11,275 nucleotides of DNA, from positions 1-11,275 of the forward strand of contig DHJK01000125.1 of assembly GCA_002404295.1 (NCBI GenBank), written 5' to 3'. The number at the start of each line of letters is the position of its first letter. Position 1 is the first letter of the stretch. The stretch is from Legionellales bacterium UBA4722 (lineage in GTDB: Bacteria; Pseudomonadota; Gammaproteobacteria; DSM-16500). A program made the position numbers and the translations under genes. Shown in pieces: positions 1 through 7,018 of the stretch. Below the pieces are notes generated by a model, which did not search any database, had not been told where the DNA came from, and saw only the letters and a list, made by a program, of their open reading frames with translations.

Positions 1-445
1 GTATAATATTTTTTATTTTATAAGTTGTTGTAACGATAATACGATTGGCTGATCCATTCACATAAATATACCCACCTGCAAATTCTCCATCCCCCCGCAT
101 TAATTCTGTTGTACCCACTTCAACTTTTAACGGAACAAATGTCTTGGACTTATCGCATTCAATTTTTTGTAAAATATAAACCAGAGTGCAGAAAACAGTT
201 GGGTTTTTCAATGCAAGTAATAAATTTTGTGTAGCATCCAGCACCTGTATTTCTTTTTCCAATGGATCAAGCCAGGTATCTTCTATAAGTCCAGGTGAAG
301 CGACTACCAAGGGGTTCAATGATACGTTAAATTTTTTTAATTTCAGATTAATCGCAGTAGTGTTAACAGAGGGTATAATGGGATCCAATCCTGATTTTAT
401 CACACTAAAAAACGATGTAACCAGTAAAAAGAAATTCCATTTCAT
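1..445 (-). CDS. Partial gene, unrecognised secreted protein (N-terminal 148 residues)
   Basis: A minus-strand frame opens with ATG at 445-443 and stays open for 148 codons to the window edge, so the gene is cut by the boundary and its C-terminus is unseen. The start is supported by AGGAG/AGGA sequences about 7-12 bases upstream. The N-terminus (MKWNFFLLVTSFFSVIKSG) has one lysine followed by a hydrophobic stretch, like a short signal peptide. The rest is soluble-looking and rich in beta-prone residues, with sequence such as GEFAGGYIYVNGSANRIIVTTTYK near the edge. It begins 31 bases after the hddC stop on the same strand, so it is probably the last visible member of the heptose operon. I do not recognise the family. 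Any role in polysaccharide assembly or export is only context inference. Confidence 0.7.
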   Translation of the reverse strand, partial: MKWNFFLLVTSFFSVIKSGLDPIIPSVNTTAINLKLKKFNVSLNPLVVASPGLIEDTWLDPLEKEIQVLDATQNLLLALKNPTVFCTLVYILQKIECDKSKTFVPLKVEVGTTELMRGDGEFAGGYIYVNGSANRIIVTTTYKIKNII

Positions 446-476
446 ACCGTTTTCCTACTCCTATAAATCTCAACCG

Positions 477-1208
477 TTACAAGGATGACAAATCACATTT
501 TGAAGCGTAATGAGTAGCTGGCTGAAAATCTCTGATTATTTGCTCATAATCTGCCGGCACACCGATATCGATAAAATAATCATCTACTACAAAAGCACGC
601 GGTCTCAATTGACTAATATGAGGAAATAAAAACTCTTTTTCAAACGAAAAAGAGGACATAGATACCGGAAATAATTTAATAAGTGCAGGATTAACTAAAT
701 AAACGCCGGCATTGATTAAGCCTGGCGCCGGTGTACCTTGCTCATTAAACGCAACAACCTCTTGATCCCTCAGAGAAACCACACCATAACGACTGCAATC
801 CTGAATTTTGCGTAACGCCATTGTCAAGACAGGCGACGTTTCTTGGTGCTGAGCAAACATAGCTTTATAATTCAACTTTAAATAAGTATCGCCATTTAAA
901 ACGAAAACAGGTTCCGCAGAATCAACGAATTGAAGCGCATTTACAATCGCACCGCCCGTGCCCAAAGGTTGATCCTCTACGGCATAGCTTATATCAATGC
1001 CCTGATAATGAGCTCCGAAATAAGCTTCAATTTGTTCACGCAAGTAATGCACTGATAACACAACACGCGTAATACCTTGCGATTTTAAATACTCCAGCAA
1101 ATAAGCTAAAAATGGCTTGTCATGAACAGGCGCCATCGGTTTAGGAATATCTTTCACAACCGATTGCAAACGCGTGCCAAAACCACCCGCTAAAATAATT
1201 GCTTGCAT
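477..1208 (-). CDS. hddC: D-glycero-D-manno-heptose 1-phosphate guanylyltransferase-like nucleotidyltransferase
   Basis: A 243-residue cytosolic sugar-1-phosphate nucleotidyltransferase. Visible motifs are the pyrophosphorylase signature GGFGTRL at residues 8-14, followed by DIPKPMAPV with the conserved lysine 23, then LGTGGAI and the metal-binding NGD (VLNGDTY). The short length without a C-terminal beta-helix, and the DIPKPM segment, match the HddC/WcbM branch, which joins GTP to D-glycero-alpha-D-manno-heptose 1-phosphate to give GDP-heptose. Its ATG overlaps the stop codon of the upstream gmhA gene by one base (TAATG), indicating translational coupling. The gmhA neighbour favours a heptose substrate over mannose or glucose. 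General mannose- or glucose-1-phosphate nucleotidyltransferases share these motifs, so the exact sugar is inferred from context. Confidence 0.85.
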   Translation of the reverse strand: MQAIILAGGFGTRLQSVVKDIPKPMAPVHDKPFLAYLLEYLKSQGITRVVLSVHYLREQIEAYFGAHYQGIDISYAVEDQPLGTGGAIVNALQFVDSAEPVFVLNGDTYLKLNYKAMFAQHQETSPVLTMALRKIQDCSRYGVVSLRDQEVVAFNEQGTPAPGLINAGVYLVNPALIKLFPVSMSSFSFEKEFLFPHISQLRPRAFVVDDYFIDIGVPADYEQIIRDFQPATHYASKCDLSSL

Positions 1209-1825
1209 TAGGCCTCAATCGCAGATGTTTGACGTAATGGATTATATTGTGCACCATAAATATCTTCTTCAATCAATGCACACACAATATGGCCTAACAA
1301 AATATGTCCTTCCTGCACTTTCGGTGTTTCTAGAGAAGGAATATTTAGCATCAAATCACAACGCTCTGCCATCATAGGCGCTACTTCCCGAGTAAAACCG
1401 ACAGTGACCAGGCCACGCGCTCGTGCTGATTCCAAAGCACGCAGAATATTAGGTGATTTACCAGAAGTCGTTATCCCAATAAACACATCACCCTTTTGTC
1501 CTAACGCTTCTACTTGCCTAGAAAATAATTTTTCAAACCCATAATCATTTCCTATCGCAGTCAATGCAGACGTATCAGTCGTTAAAGCAATCGCTGCTAA
1601 TGCAGGCCGATCATAACTTAAACGGCTTACCAATTCCGCCGACAAATGCTGTGCATCAGCCGCACTACCTCCATTCCCAGCAAATATAATTTTATTTCCT
1701 GCGCGCAATGCAGCCGCACAAATCCGTGCAACTTGCTCAACCGCAGCTAATAAGTTTTGATCAACCAATATTTGCTGTATCACGGTCTGAGTTTTTTGAA
1801 TTTCACGCTTGATATATGACTGCAT
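1208..1825 (-). CDS. gmhA: Sedoheptulose-7-phosphate isomerase (phosphoheptose isomerase)
   Basis: A 205-residue SIS-domain protein that converts sedoheptulose 7-phosphate to D-glycero-D-manno-heptose 7-phosphate, the first step to ADP- or GDP-heptose. Family landmarks are AGNGGSAADAQHLSAEL (from residue 49), the phosphate-binding TTDTS (82-86) and TTSGKSPN (119-126), and ETPKVQEGHILLGH (166-179). The zinc ligands known for the E. coli enzyme (H61, E65, Q172, H180) correspond to H60, E64, Q171 and H179 here, so it should be active. The start lies 18 bases after the dehydratase stop, with GGGAGA as ribosome binding site, and the stop overlaps hddC. A gmhA placed in a polysaccharide cluster is often a second copy beside the housekeeping LPS-core one; whether that holds here cannot be seen. 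Confidence 0.92.
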   Translation of the reverse strand: MQSYIKREIQKTQTVIQQILVDQNLLAAVEQVARICAAALRAGNKIIFAGNGGSAADAQHLSAELVSRLSYDRPALAAIALTTDTSALTAIGNDYGFEKLFSRQVEALGQKGDVFIGITTSGKSPNILRALESARARGLVTVGFTREVAPMMAERCDLMLNIPSLETPKVQEGHILLGHIVCALIEEDIYGAQYNPLRQTSAIEA

Positions 1826-1843
1826 TAATCTCTCCCTTTCAAG

Positions 1844-2860
1844 TTAGCGCGTCAGAAAATCTGCCGATTGACGCACACGTTCACGCCAATAATCTAATAA
1901 ATCCTGCATCGTTTGTTCAAACGTAATCACAGGCTTCCAACCTGTATGTTTTTCAAATTTACGCGTATCAGGCACTTGTAAATCAGCGTCGATAGGACGT
2001 AATCGCTCTGAATCTGTTTCAATCTTGATTTTATCTTTTGCAGTTGAAAGTGAAATTAAATGATTGAGCATATCAGCGATAGTACAAGAATAAGTACCCC
2101 CAATATTATAATATTCACCCGCGATAGGATTATGCGTCACTAATAAATAATAAGCATGCACCGCATCACGCACATCGGCAAAGGTACGCAATGAATCTAA
2201 ATTGCCTACTTTTACAATCGGTGAAATCAATCCTTTTTCAATCATCGCAATTTGTTTAGCAAACGTTGACTCTGCAAACACGTCACCGCGTCTTGGACCT
2301 GTGTGCGTGAACATCCGCGTAGTCATCACTTTCATTTGATACGCTTCAGCGTAATAACGCCCGACTAAATCCGTGCCTACTTTGGAAATTGCATAAGGTG
2401 AAGCAGGATGAAAAGTACATTCTTCATCGATCGGTAATTTTTCTTTAGGCACACGACCAAAAACTTCGGAAGACGCGCAGATATGTATCACCGCATCTTT
2501 TCTATGCTTGCGTAATGCCTCTAGTACACGTGATGTACCTTGTATATTTGTTTCATAGGTATCAAGCGGCGCTGTAAAACTGGTTTGCGGATAGCTCTGC
2601 GCTGCCAAATGAAATACATAATCGGGTTGCGCTAATTTAACAGCATGATCAATGGAATCCGAATCACGCAAATCGCCATATAATAAATTAATGCGTTCTT
2701 TTTTATTAATCGCTGGAATCAAATGAGAGAGATTATCCAGAGGGCTGCGCCAACGGCAAAGTCCTGTGATATCCCAGTCAGTATTCGCCAACAGATAATC
2801 TGTTAAATGCGAACCTACCATTCCGGTTATACCGGTAATAAATGCTCGTTTCTTTGTCAT
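1844..2860 (-). CDS. NAD(P)-dependent GDP-sugar 4,6-dehydratase (GDP-mannose / GDP-manno-heptose type)
   Basis: A 338-residue extended short-chain dehydrogenase/reductase. The Rossmann dinucleotide motif GITGMVG is at residues 10-16, HLAAQ at 84-88, the active-site serine region ASSEVFG at 129-135, and the catalytic YAISK at 156-160. The segment RMFTHTGPRRG and the C-terminal SERLRPIDADLQVPDTRKF pattern are typical of the GDP-mannose 4,6-dehydratase branch. In Yersinia, Burkholderia and Campylobacter, relatives called DmhA/WcbK act on GDP-manno-heptose and are encoded beside gmhA and hddC, so a GDP-4-keto-6-deoxy-heptose product is the likeliest assignment. GDP-mannose is a real alternative because manC is also in the window. 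It is the first gene of the operon, preceded by a recognisable promoter; the ribosome site (GAAGG, about 12 bases away) is weak. Confidence 0.8.
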   Translation of the reverse strand: MTKKRAFITGITGMVGSHLTDYLLANTDWDITGLCRWRSPLDNLSHLIPAINKKERINLLYGDLRDSDSIDHAVKLAQPDYVFHLAAQSYPQTSFTAPLDTYETNIQGTSRVLEALRKHRKDAVIHICASSEVFGRVPKEKLPIDEECTFHPASPYAISKVGTDLVGRYYAEAYQMKVMTTRMFTHTGPRRGDVFAESTFAKQIAMIEKGLISPIVKVGNLDSLRTFADVRDAVHAYYLLVTHNPIAGEYYNIGGTYSCTIADMLNHLISLSTAKDKIKIETDSERLRPIDADLQVPDTRKFEKHTGWKPVITFEQTMQDLLDYWRERVRQSADFLTR

Positions 2861-2911
2861 GTGATATAGTTGCCTTCTATCTAGCTTAAAAGATTCATTT
2901 TTAGGTGTCCT

Positions 2912-2939
2912 ACTCTAACGAAATTAACGATAAAGTCAA
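2912..2939 (-). promoter_or_regulatory. Probable sigma70 promoter of the dehydratase-gmhA-hddC operon
   Basis: On the minus strand, TTGACT (2939-2934) is followed after 16 bases by TAGAGT (2917-2912), matching the -35 at five of six and the -10 at four of six positions. The predicted transcription start is near 2905, giving a leader of about 45 bases before the ATG at 2860. No equally good promoter was found on the plus strand for the divergent glycosyltransferase. Confidence 0.5.
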
Positions 2940-2945
2940 TGAGTT

Positions 2946-4127
2946 ATGAATATTTTACTGATTACAGATCATCATTCACCCCACGGCGGCGGCGCTGAAA
3001 AACAGTTCTTTACCCTGAAAGAACTACTAAAGAATCAGCCAGATATCGCCGTTACGAGCCTGGGATTTGGTCCTAAATCGCTCCAAGGTAACGATTTTGT
3101 AGTTTTAAAAGAAACACGCTCGAAGGCCATGAGACAACTCTGGCGAATGTTTGTTAATCCAGTAAAATATCTACAACTACGTCGTCTGATTAAAAAAATT
3201 AATCCCGACATCATTCATCTGCATAACATTAAAAAATACACCCCTACCCTACTCAAAGCGATACAGGGTTATCCTGCTATTCAGACAGTCCATGACTTCA
3301 GCCCTATATGCCCCACCCAATGGAATGTGCATAAAAATCTACAACCATGTAAAACAGGTTTTTCTTGGCGATGCTTTTGGCAACATCGCAGAGACTATAG
3401 CGTTATATCGTATCTCGCTTTAGTCTTTTCTTTTTTACGCATGCGAACATTATTAAAAAAATCAGTCACGCAATTTATCGCACCTTCGCCATTTTTAACA
3501 AATTACTTGGAAATGAATGGTTATAAAAATGCCGCTTATATTTTTCCCTTTCATTCAACACATATTGAAAACTTGAAAAAAGAACCTCAATCCAACCATT
3601 TTCTTTTTCTGGGTCAATTAGAAAAACAAAAAGGTATCCATTTTTTATTACGTGAATTTCATCTTGCAGTACAAAAAAATAACAATCTCCTGTTAACCAT
3701 TGCCGGAAATGGCTCACAAAAAAAGGATATTAAAGAAAAAATAAAACAATGGCATTTAGAAGACAATATTCATCTCATCGATTGGTGTAATAACCCCGCA
3801 GAACTTTATCAACAATGCTGTGCTGTCATTTTTCCCAGTATTGGCCTGGAATCGTTTGGCTTAGTATTAATTGAAGCGATGGCCCACGCTCGCCCCGTCA
3901 TAGGCTCCAATAGAGGCCCAACCCAAGAGTTAGTGGAACATGATAAAAGCGGTTTATTATTCGATCCATTAAAAGAAGGTGAATTAGCAGCGATGGTCCT
4001 CAATCTTTCCGATAGCTCTTCAATTATAGCTAAAACATTTAGGGAAAATGCATTGAAAAAATCAAAAGAATTTGCTGATAATTCCTCACTTTTAACACAA
4101 ATTATAACAAAATATCATTTTAAATAA
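2946..4127 (+). CDS. GT4-family glycosyltransferase (group 1)
   Basis: A 393-residue retaining glycosyltransferase of the GT-B fold, expected to work at the cytoplasmic face of the inner membrane on a lipid-linked polysaccharide. The N-terminal domain starts MNILLITDHHSPHGGGAEKQ, with the glycine-rich loop that faces the acceptor or donor phosphate, and carries DIIHLHN (88-94) and TVHDFSPICP (114-123). The C-terminal nucleotide-sugar domain has FLGQLEKQKGI (221-231) and an intact E-x7-E motif, ESFGLVLIE (E302, E310). It lies divergently from the heptose operon with an 85-base gap. The ribosome binding site is poor, but the start is secure because the conserved first beta strand begins there. 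The coding DNA is visibly A-rich with many AAA lysine codons. Donor and acceptor sugars cannot be told from the sequence. Confidence 0.9.
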   Translation: MNILLITDHHSPHGGGAEKQFFTLKELLKNQPDIAVTSLGFGPKSLQGNDFVVLKETRSKAMRQLWRMFVNPVKYLQLRRLIKKINPDIIHLHNIKKYTPTLLKAIQGYPAIQTVHDFSPICPTQWNVHKNLQPCKTGFSWRCFWQHRRDYSVISYLALVFSFLRMRTLLKKSVTQFIAPSPFLTNYLEMNGYKNAAYIFPFHSTHIENLKKEPQSNHFLFLGQLEKQKGIHFLLREFHLAVQKNNNLLLTIAGNGSQKKDIKEKIKQWHLEDNIHLIDWCNNPAELYQQCCAVIFPSIGLESFGLVLIEAMAHARPVIGSNRGPTQELVEHDKSGLLFDPLKEGELAAMVLNLSDSSSIIAKTFRENALKKSKEFADNSSLLTQIITKYHFK

Positions 4128-4342
4128 GCCAAACTTCCTCACTCGCCCATATGCTTACTTTATCTTGCAAGCGTATGAATATACAGCATATCGAAAAATT
4201 AGCGTTCTTTAAAAAGAGGAAATTCACCCTAAAGTTTTTAAATATCATGTCAGCTTATCACTCATTTTTCTTTTTAAGACTATACTAATAAAAAGACCAT
4301 TCAGGTTATGGGTTTTATGAGTTTTTAATGAGGGCCATAATA
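4128..4342. other. Intergenic region upstream of the kinase-like orphan
   Basis: About 215 AT-rich bases without a gene. It holds an imperfect 9-bp inverted repeat (4148-4156 with 4169-4177, one G-T pair, 12-base loop, no T-tract) and a TATACT box at 4281-4286 that could be a -10 element but lacks a good -35 at normal spacing. An activator-dependent promoter would fit, but no known operator was recognised. GAGGG at 4330-4334 lies 8 bases before the ATG at 4343. Confidence 0.35.
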
Positions 4343-5434
4343 ATGTACTCGGGCAAAAAAAAACTAGGTGAAGGTGGGTTCAATACTGCATATTTAAGTG
4401 ATGAGAATGACTTTGTTTTTAAGATCAATTTCAATCCCTCTGCTACAGACACCCCTGAAAGATCCGTCCGATTGTGGGACGCTATAAACCCTGGCTATCC
4501 TGCCAAGGTTATGAAAGTTAAAGAGTTAGGCAAAGGGTGGCAATGCCCCTATATTCATGGTCGCCAATCCACAGATGAAGAAATGTCTCAGGCATTAGTT
4601 GATATTTTTAACAAAACAGGAAGAATCATTGTTGATGCAGTAGCAAAAAAAAATTTTATAACTACAGAGAAGGGTCAAGTTATTTGCATTGACATAGGAC
4701 TGGCGCTACAGATGGAAAATAGAGAAAAGGCACAATTCAGTACAGCAATCCGAAGACATAGTGTCGTCAGCCTTGATACATGGAAAGAATTTAACTATGA
4801 TTATAATACTAATTTTTTTGAGAATGATTCTTCCCGCGCTAATCCAAATACAACAAGCACGATAAAAGCACTGCTTTTTATAAAAGCAAACAGACCAGAT
4901 ATGTTTGGCGTCAATTTCTTGAAAAATGATAAAGACGGCATAATACAATCTCTTGCCCAAGCTTACGACCATAGCATGCCTTATCATGCGTTTCGTAGCC
5001 AAGCCGTAGTTCAGCATGGATTAAACATCCTTTTAGAAAAAAGACCCCTCTATCTCGAAAACCTTCAGAAAAGCTGTGTACACGAGCTACAAAAATATAT
5101 CAATTCGCGAGGGAATATAAAAAATGAAAAATATACTCGTTCGCTTGGAACTATTTTTTTTAGGAAAACTGATGTTAGCACATACAAAATAAAACAAGCC
5201 CAATCTGCCATTGAGAAAATTCAGAATGCTGATTCAATCGATGAAATAGGCACTCTAATAACAGCATGCCTAAACAACAAAACGCTCATGAAAAGTGGTA
5301 AATTCTTCAGTAGTGACTTCGCCTCCCGCATAAGTATGTGCCAGCTTATGGTAGAGACAGCGCAAAAAAATAAACCTGATACTGACCCTACTCTTTTATC
5401 AAATAAGAAGTTGTCGTCAATTCCAAAAGTTTAA
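4343..5434 (+). CDS. Orphan protein with kinase-fold-like N-terminus; candidate secreted effector
   Basis: A 363-residue cytosolic-type protein with no signal peptide or membrane segment. An in-frame ATG at 4328 exists, but its own bases form GAGGG, an ideal ribosome site for the ATG at 4343, which is therefore preferred. Counting from the 4328 ATG, the N-terminal half shows GEGGFN (14-19, like a P-loop), VFK (lysine 32, like the ATP-anchoring lysine), VDAVAKKNF (D103, N109, resembling a catalytic loop but one residue longer than the usual D-x4-N), and CIDIG (122-124, in place of DFG). After residue 130 it is mainly helical and lysine/asparagine-rich. The order and spacing suggest a divergent protein-kinase-like fold. 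I associate this type of sequence with Legionella-type hypothetical or effector proteins, but that is memory and not a search. It sits alone between polysaccharide genes and faces manC convergently. Confidence 0.75.
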   Translation: MYSGKKKLGEGGFNTAYLSDENDFVFKINFNPSATDTPERSVRLWDAINPGYPAKVMKVKELGKGWQCPYIHGRQSTDEEMSQALVDIFNKTGRIIVDAVAKKNFITTEKGQVICIDIGLALQMENREKAQFSTAIRRHSVVSLDTWKEFNYDYNTNFFENDSSRANPNTTSTIKALLFIKANRPDMFGVNFLKNDKDGIIQSLAQAYDHSMPYHAFRSQAVVQHGLNILLEKRPLYLENLQKSCVHELQKYINSRGNIKNEKYTRSLGTIFFRKTDVSTYKIKQAQSAIEKIQNADSIDEIGTLITACLNNKTLMKSGKFFSSDFASRISMCQLMVETAQKNKPDTDPTLLSNKKLSSIPKV

Positions 5435-5502
5435 ACCCTTAATGTAATTTTACTACCCCTTTTTTCTTTTATATCCTTGACTCAATAAACTCATCTTCTC
5501 TA

Positions 5503-6930
5503 CTAAAACTTATCTAACACACGCCCATATACATCATTAAACCTGACAATATCATCTTCACCCAAATAATGTCCTGATTGGACTTCAATCATTTCCAAGT
5601 TGTCATGAGACGGATTTGTTAATCGATGTTTTACACCCTGCGGAATATAAGTAGATTCGTTAGCTTGAATAGTAAAAACCTCTGCTCCTCGAGTAACCTC
5701 AGCCACTCCACTCACAACAATCCAATGTTCAGAGCGATGCTGATGCATTTGCAAAGATAAACTCGCACCTGGTTTAACCGTAATATGTTTTACTTGCGAA
5801 TAAGCACTTTTATCAATTAATTCATAATAACCCCATGGGCGATAAACTCTACGATGCAAATCAATTTCAGTGCGTTGCTGTTGCTTTAAGCTTGCCACAA
5901 TTTCTTTAACATCTTGACAATGATCTTTATGGGCAACTAAAACTGCATCCGGTGTTTCTACGACAATATGATTATCTAATCCAATCACAGCGAGCATCCT
6001 ACTTTCTGCGCGTAAATAACTATTATTGACTTGATGTGTGATCACATCGCCTTGCATTACATTGCCATTCTGATCAGTTTCCAGCACATCACACAATGCA
6101 GACCAAGAACCAATATCACTCCATCCTGCGTTCAAAGAAACTAACGCTGCATTTTGCGTTTTTTCCATCACCGCATAATCAATAGAATTACTGGGACAGG
6201 TTGAAAATGCTTCTTTATCTAAACGTAAAAAATCCAAATCTTGAGTCATGTTTTGCACCGCACGCTCACAAGCTTGCAGAATAGCCGGTGCATATATTGA
6301 TAGCTCAGCTAAATAAGAGGCGGTCTGGAACATAAACATACCGCTGTTCCAATAATATTGGCCGGAATCCAAGTATTTTTTTGCAGTCAACTGATCTGGT
6401 TTTTCAACAAATTCTAAAACAGTATAACCCTGCTCATCATTCGTATGAGCTGCCGTTTTAATATAGCCATAACCCGTTTCAGCCCGCTGAGGTACAATAC
6501 CAAATGTCACTAACCGTCCTGCTTGTGCATTTTTTTCAGCAAGACTCACAGCCATCCTGAAATTTGTTTGATCTTGAATAATATGATCGGCTGGTAATAT
6601 GAGCAGCGTAGGATTAATCACTGCTTGTTGATTTAAATACAACGCTGCAATCGCCACAGCGGGCGCTGTATTTTTACCCATAGGCTCTAAAATAATCGCC
6701 GCATCCGTCACTCCAATTTGTTTTAATTGCTCTGCAACTAAAAACCGATGCTCTTGATTACAAATAACCAGCGGTGCCTCCATGTTAGGAATGGCTTGTA
6801 TACGCAGCACCGTCTCTTGCAACAAAGTGTGGCCACTCACTAACGGCAATAACTGTTTAGGGTATGCACTTCTGGAAAGTGGCCATAAGCGACTCCCAGA
6901 ACCACCTGCCAAAATCACAGGAACAATCAT
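5503..6930 (-). CDS. manC: Bifunctional mannose-1-phosphate guanylyltransferase / mannose-6-phosphate isomerase
   Basis: A 475-residue cytosolic enzyme of full family length that makes GDP-mannose from mannose 1-phosphate and GTP and, through its C-terminal domain, interconverts fructose 6-phosphate and mannose 6-phosphate. The N-terminal domain has GGSGSRLWPLSR (9-20), YPKQ (23-26) and FVEKP. The C-terminal cupin (about residues 330-475) has QMHQHRSEHWIVVSG with putative metal ligands H396, H398 and E401, and IPQGVKH. The ATG at 6930 is chosen because GGAGGGG lies just upstream; a longer reading from a TTG at 6942 would place that ribosome site inside the gene. No phosphomannomutase is in the window, so mannose 1-phosphate must come from elsewhere. 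It diverges from a glycosyltransferase that may use GDP-mannose. Confidence 0.95.
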   Translation of the reverse strand: MIVPVILAGGSGSRLWPLSRSAYPKQLLPLVSGHTLLQETVLRIQAIPNMEAPLVICNQEHRFLVAEQLKQIGVTDAAIILEPMGKNTAPAVAIAALYLNQQAVINPTLLILPADHIIQDQTNFRMAVSLAEKNAQAGRLVTFGIVPQRAETGYGYIKTAAHTNDEQGYTVLEFVEKPDQLTAKKYLDSGQYYWNSGMFMFQTASYLAELSIYAPAILQACERAVQNMTQDLDFLRLDKEAFSTCPSNSIDYAVMEKTQNAALVSLNAGWSDIGSWSALCDVLETDQNGNVMQGDVITHQVNNSYLRAESRMLAVIGLDNHIVVETPDAVLVAHKDHCQDVKEIVASLKQQQRTEIDLHRRVYRPWGYYELIDKSAYSQVKHITVKPGASLSLQMHQHRSEHWIVVSGVAEVTRGAEVFTIQANESTYIPQGVKHRLTNPSHDNLEMIEVQSGHYLGEDDIVRFNDVYGRVLDKF

Positions 6931-6969
6931 GATCCCCTCCAAAAGGTATCCTAGTTACATTCGTTTGTT

Positions 6970-6989
6970 ATACAATTGCGCCATTGTAT
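6970..6989. promoter_or_regulatory. Near-perfect 20-bp palindrome in the divergent manC/glycosyltransferase region
   Basis: ATACAAT, then TGCGCC, then ATTGTAT. The 7-base arms are perfect and the centre is GCGC, so 18 of 20 positions are symmetric. The right arm contains the manC -10 box and the left arm gives a TACAAT on the plus strand, so a bound dimeric regulator could affect both directions. Regulator identity is unknown. Confidence 0.4.
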
Positions 6990-7011
6990 TCAATTTCACC
7001 TACTTTGACAA
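6983..7011 (-). promoter_or_regulatory. Probable sigma70 promoter of manC
   Basis: The minus strand reads TTGTCA (7011-7006), a 17-base spacer, then TACAAT (6988-6983); each hexamer matches consensus at five of six positions. The predicted transcription start is near 6976, about 46 bases before the manC ATG. The -10 box lies inside the palindrome at 6970-6989. Confidence 0.6.
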
Positions 7012-7018
7012 AGCACTA

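Noticed and set aside
186..488. Plus-strand open frame of 100 codons
   Set aside because: It lies antisense to the better supported minus-strand gene at 1-445, which has a ribosome site and a signal-peptide-like start.
4148..4177. Imperfect hairpin after the first glycosyltransferase considered as terminator
   Set aside because: The stem is AT-rich with a G-T pair and a 12-base loop, and no T-tract follows.
6931..6942. TTG start giving manC four more residues
   Set aside because: The bases GGAGGGG in this stretch are the ribosome binding site for the ATG at 6930.
7005..7010. TTGACA as a plus-strand -35 box for the second glycosyltransferase
   Set aside because: No -10-like sequence follows at 15-19 bases, and the ATG is only 8 bases downstream; its complement works better as the manC -35.
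6782..7018. N-terminal extension of the second glycosyltransferase
   Set aside because: These codons are antisense to the conserved start of manC; the GT-B fold begins at the ATG at 7019.
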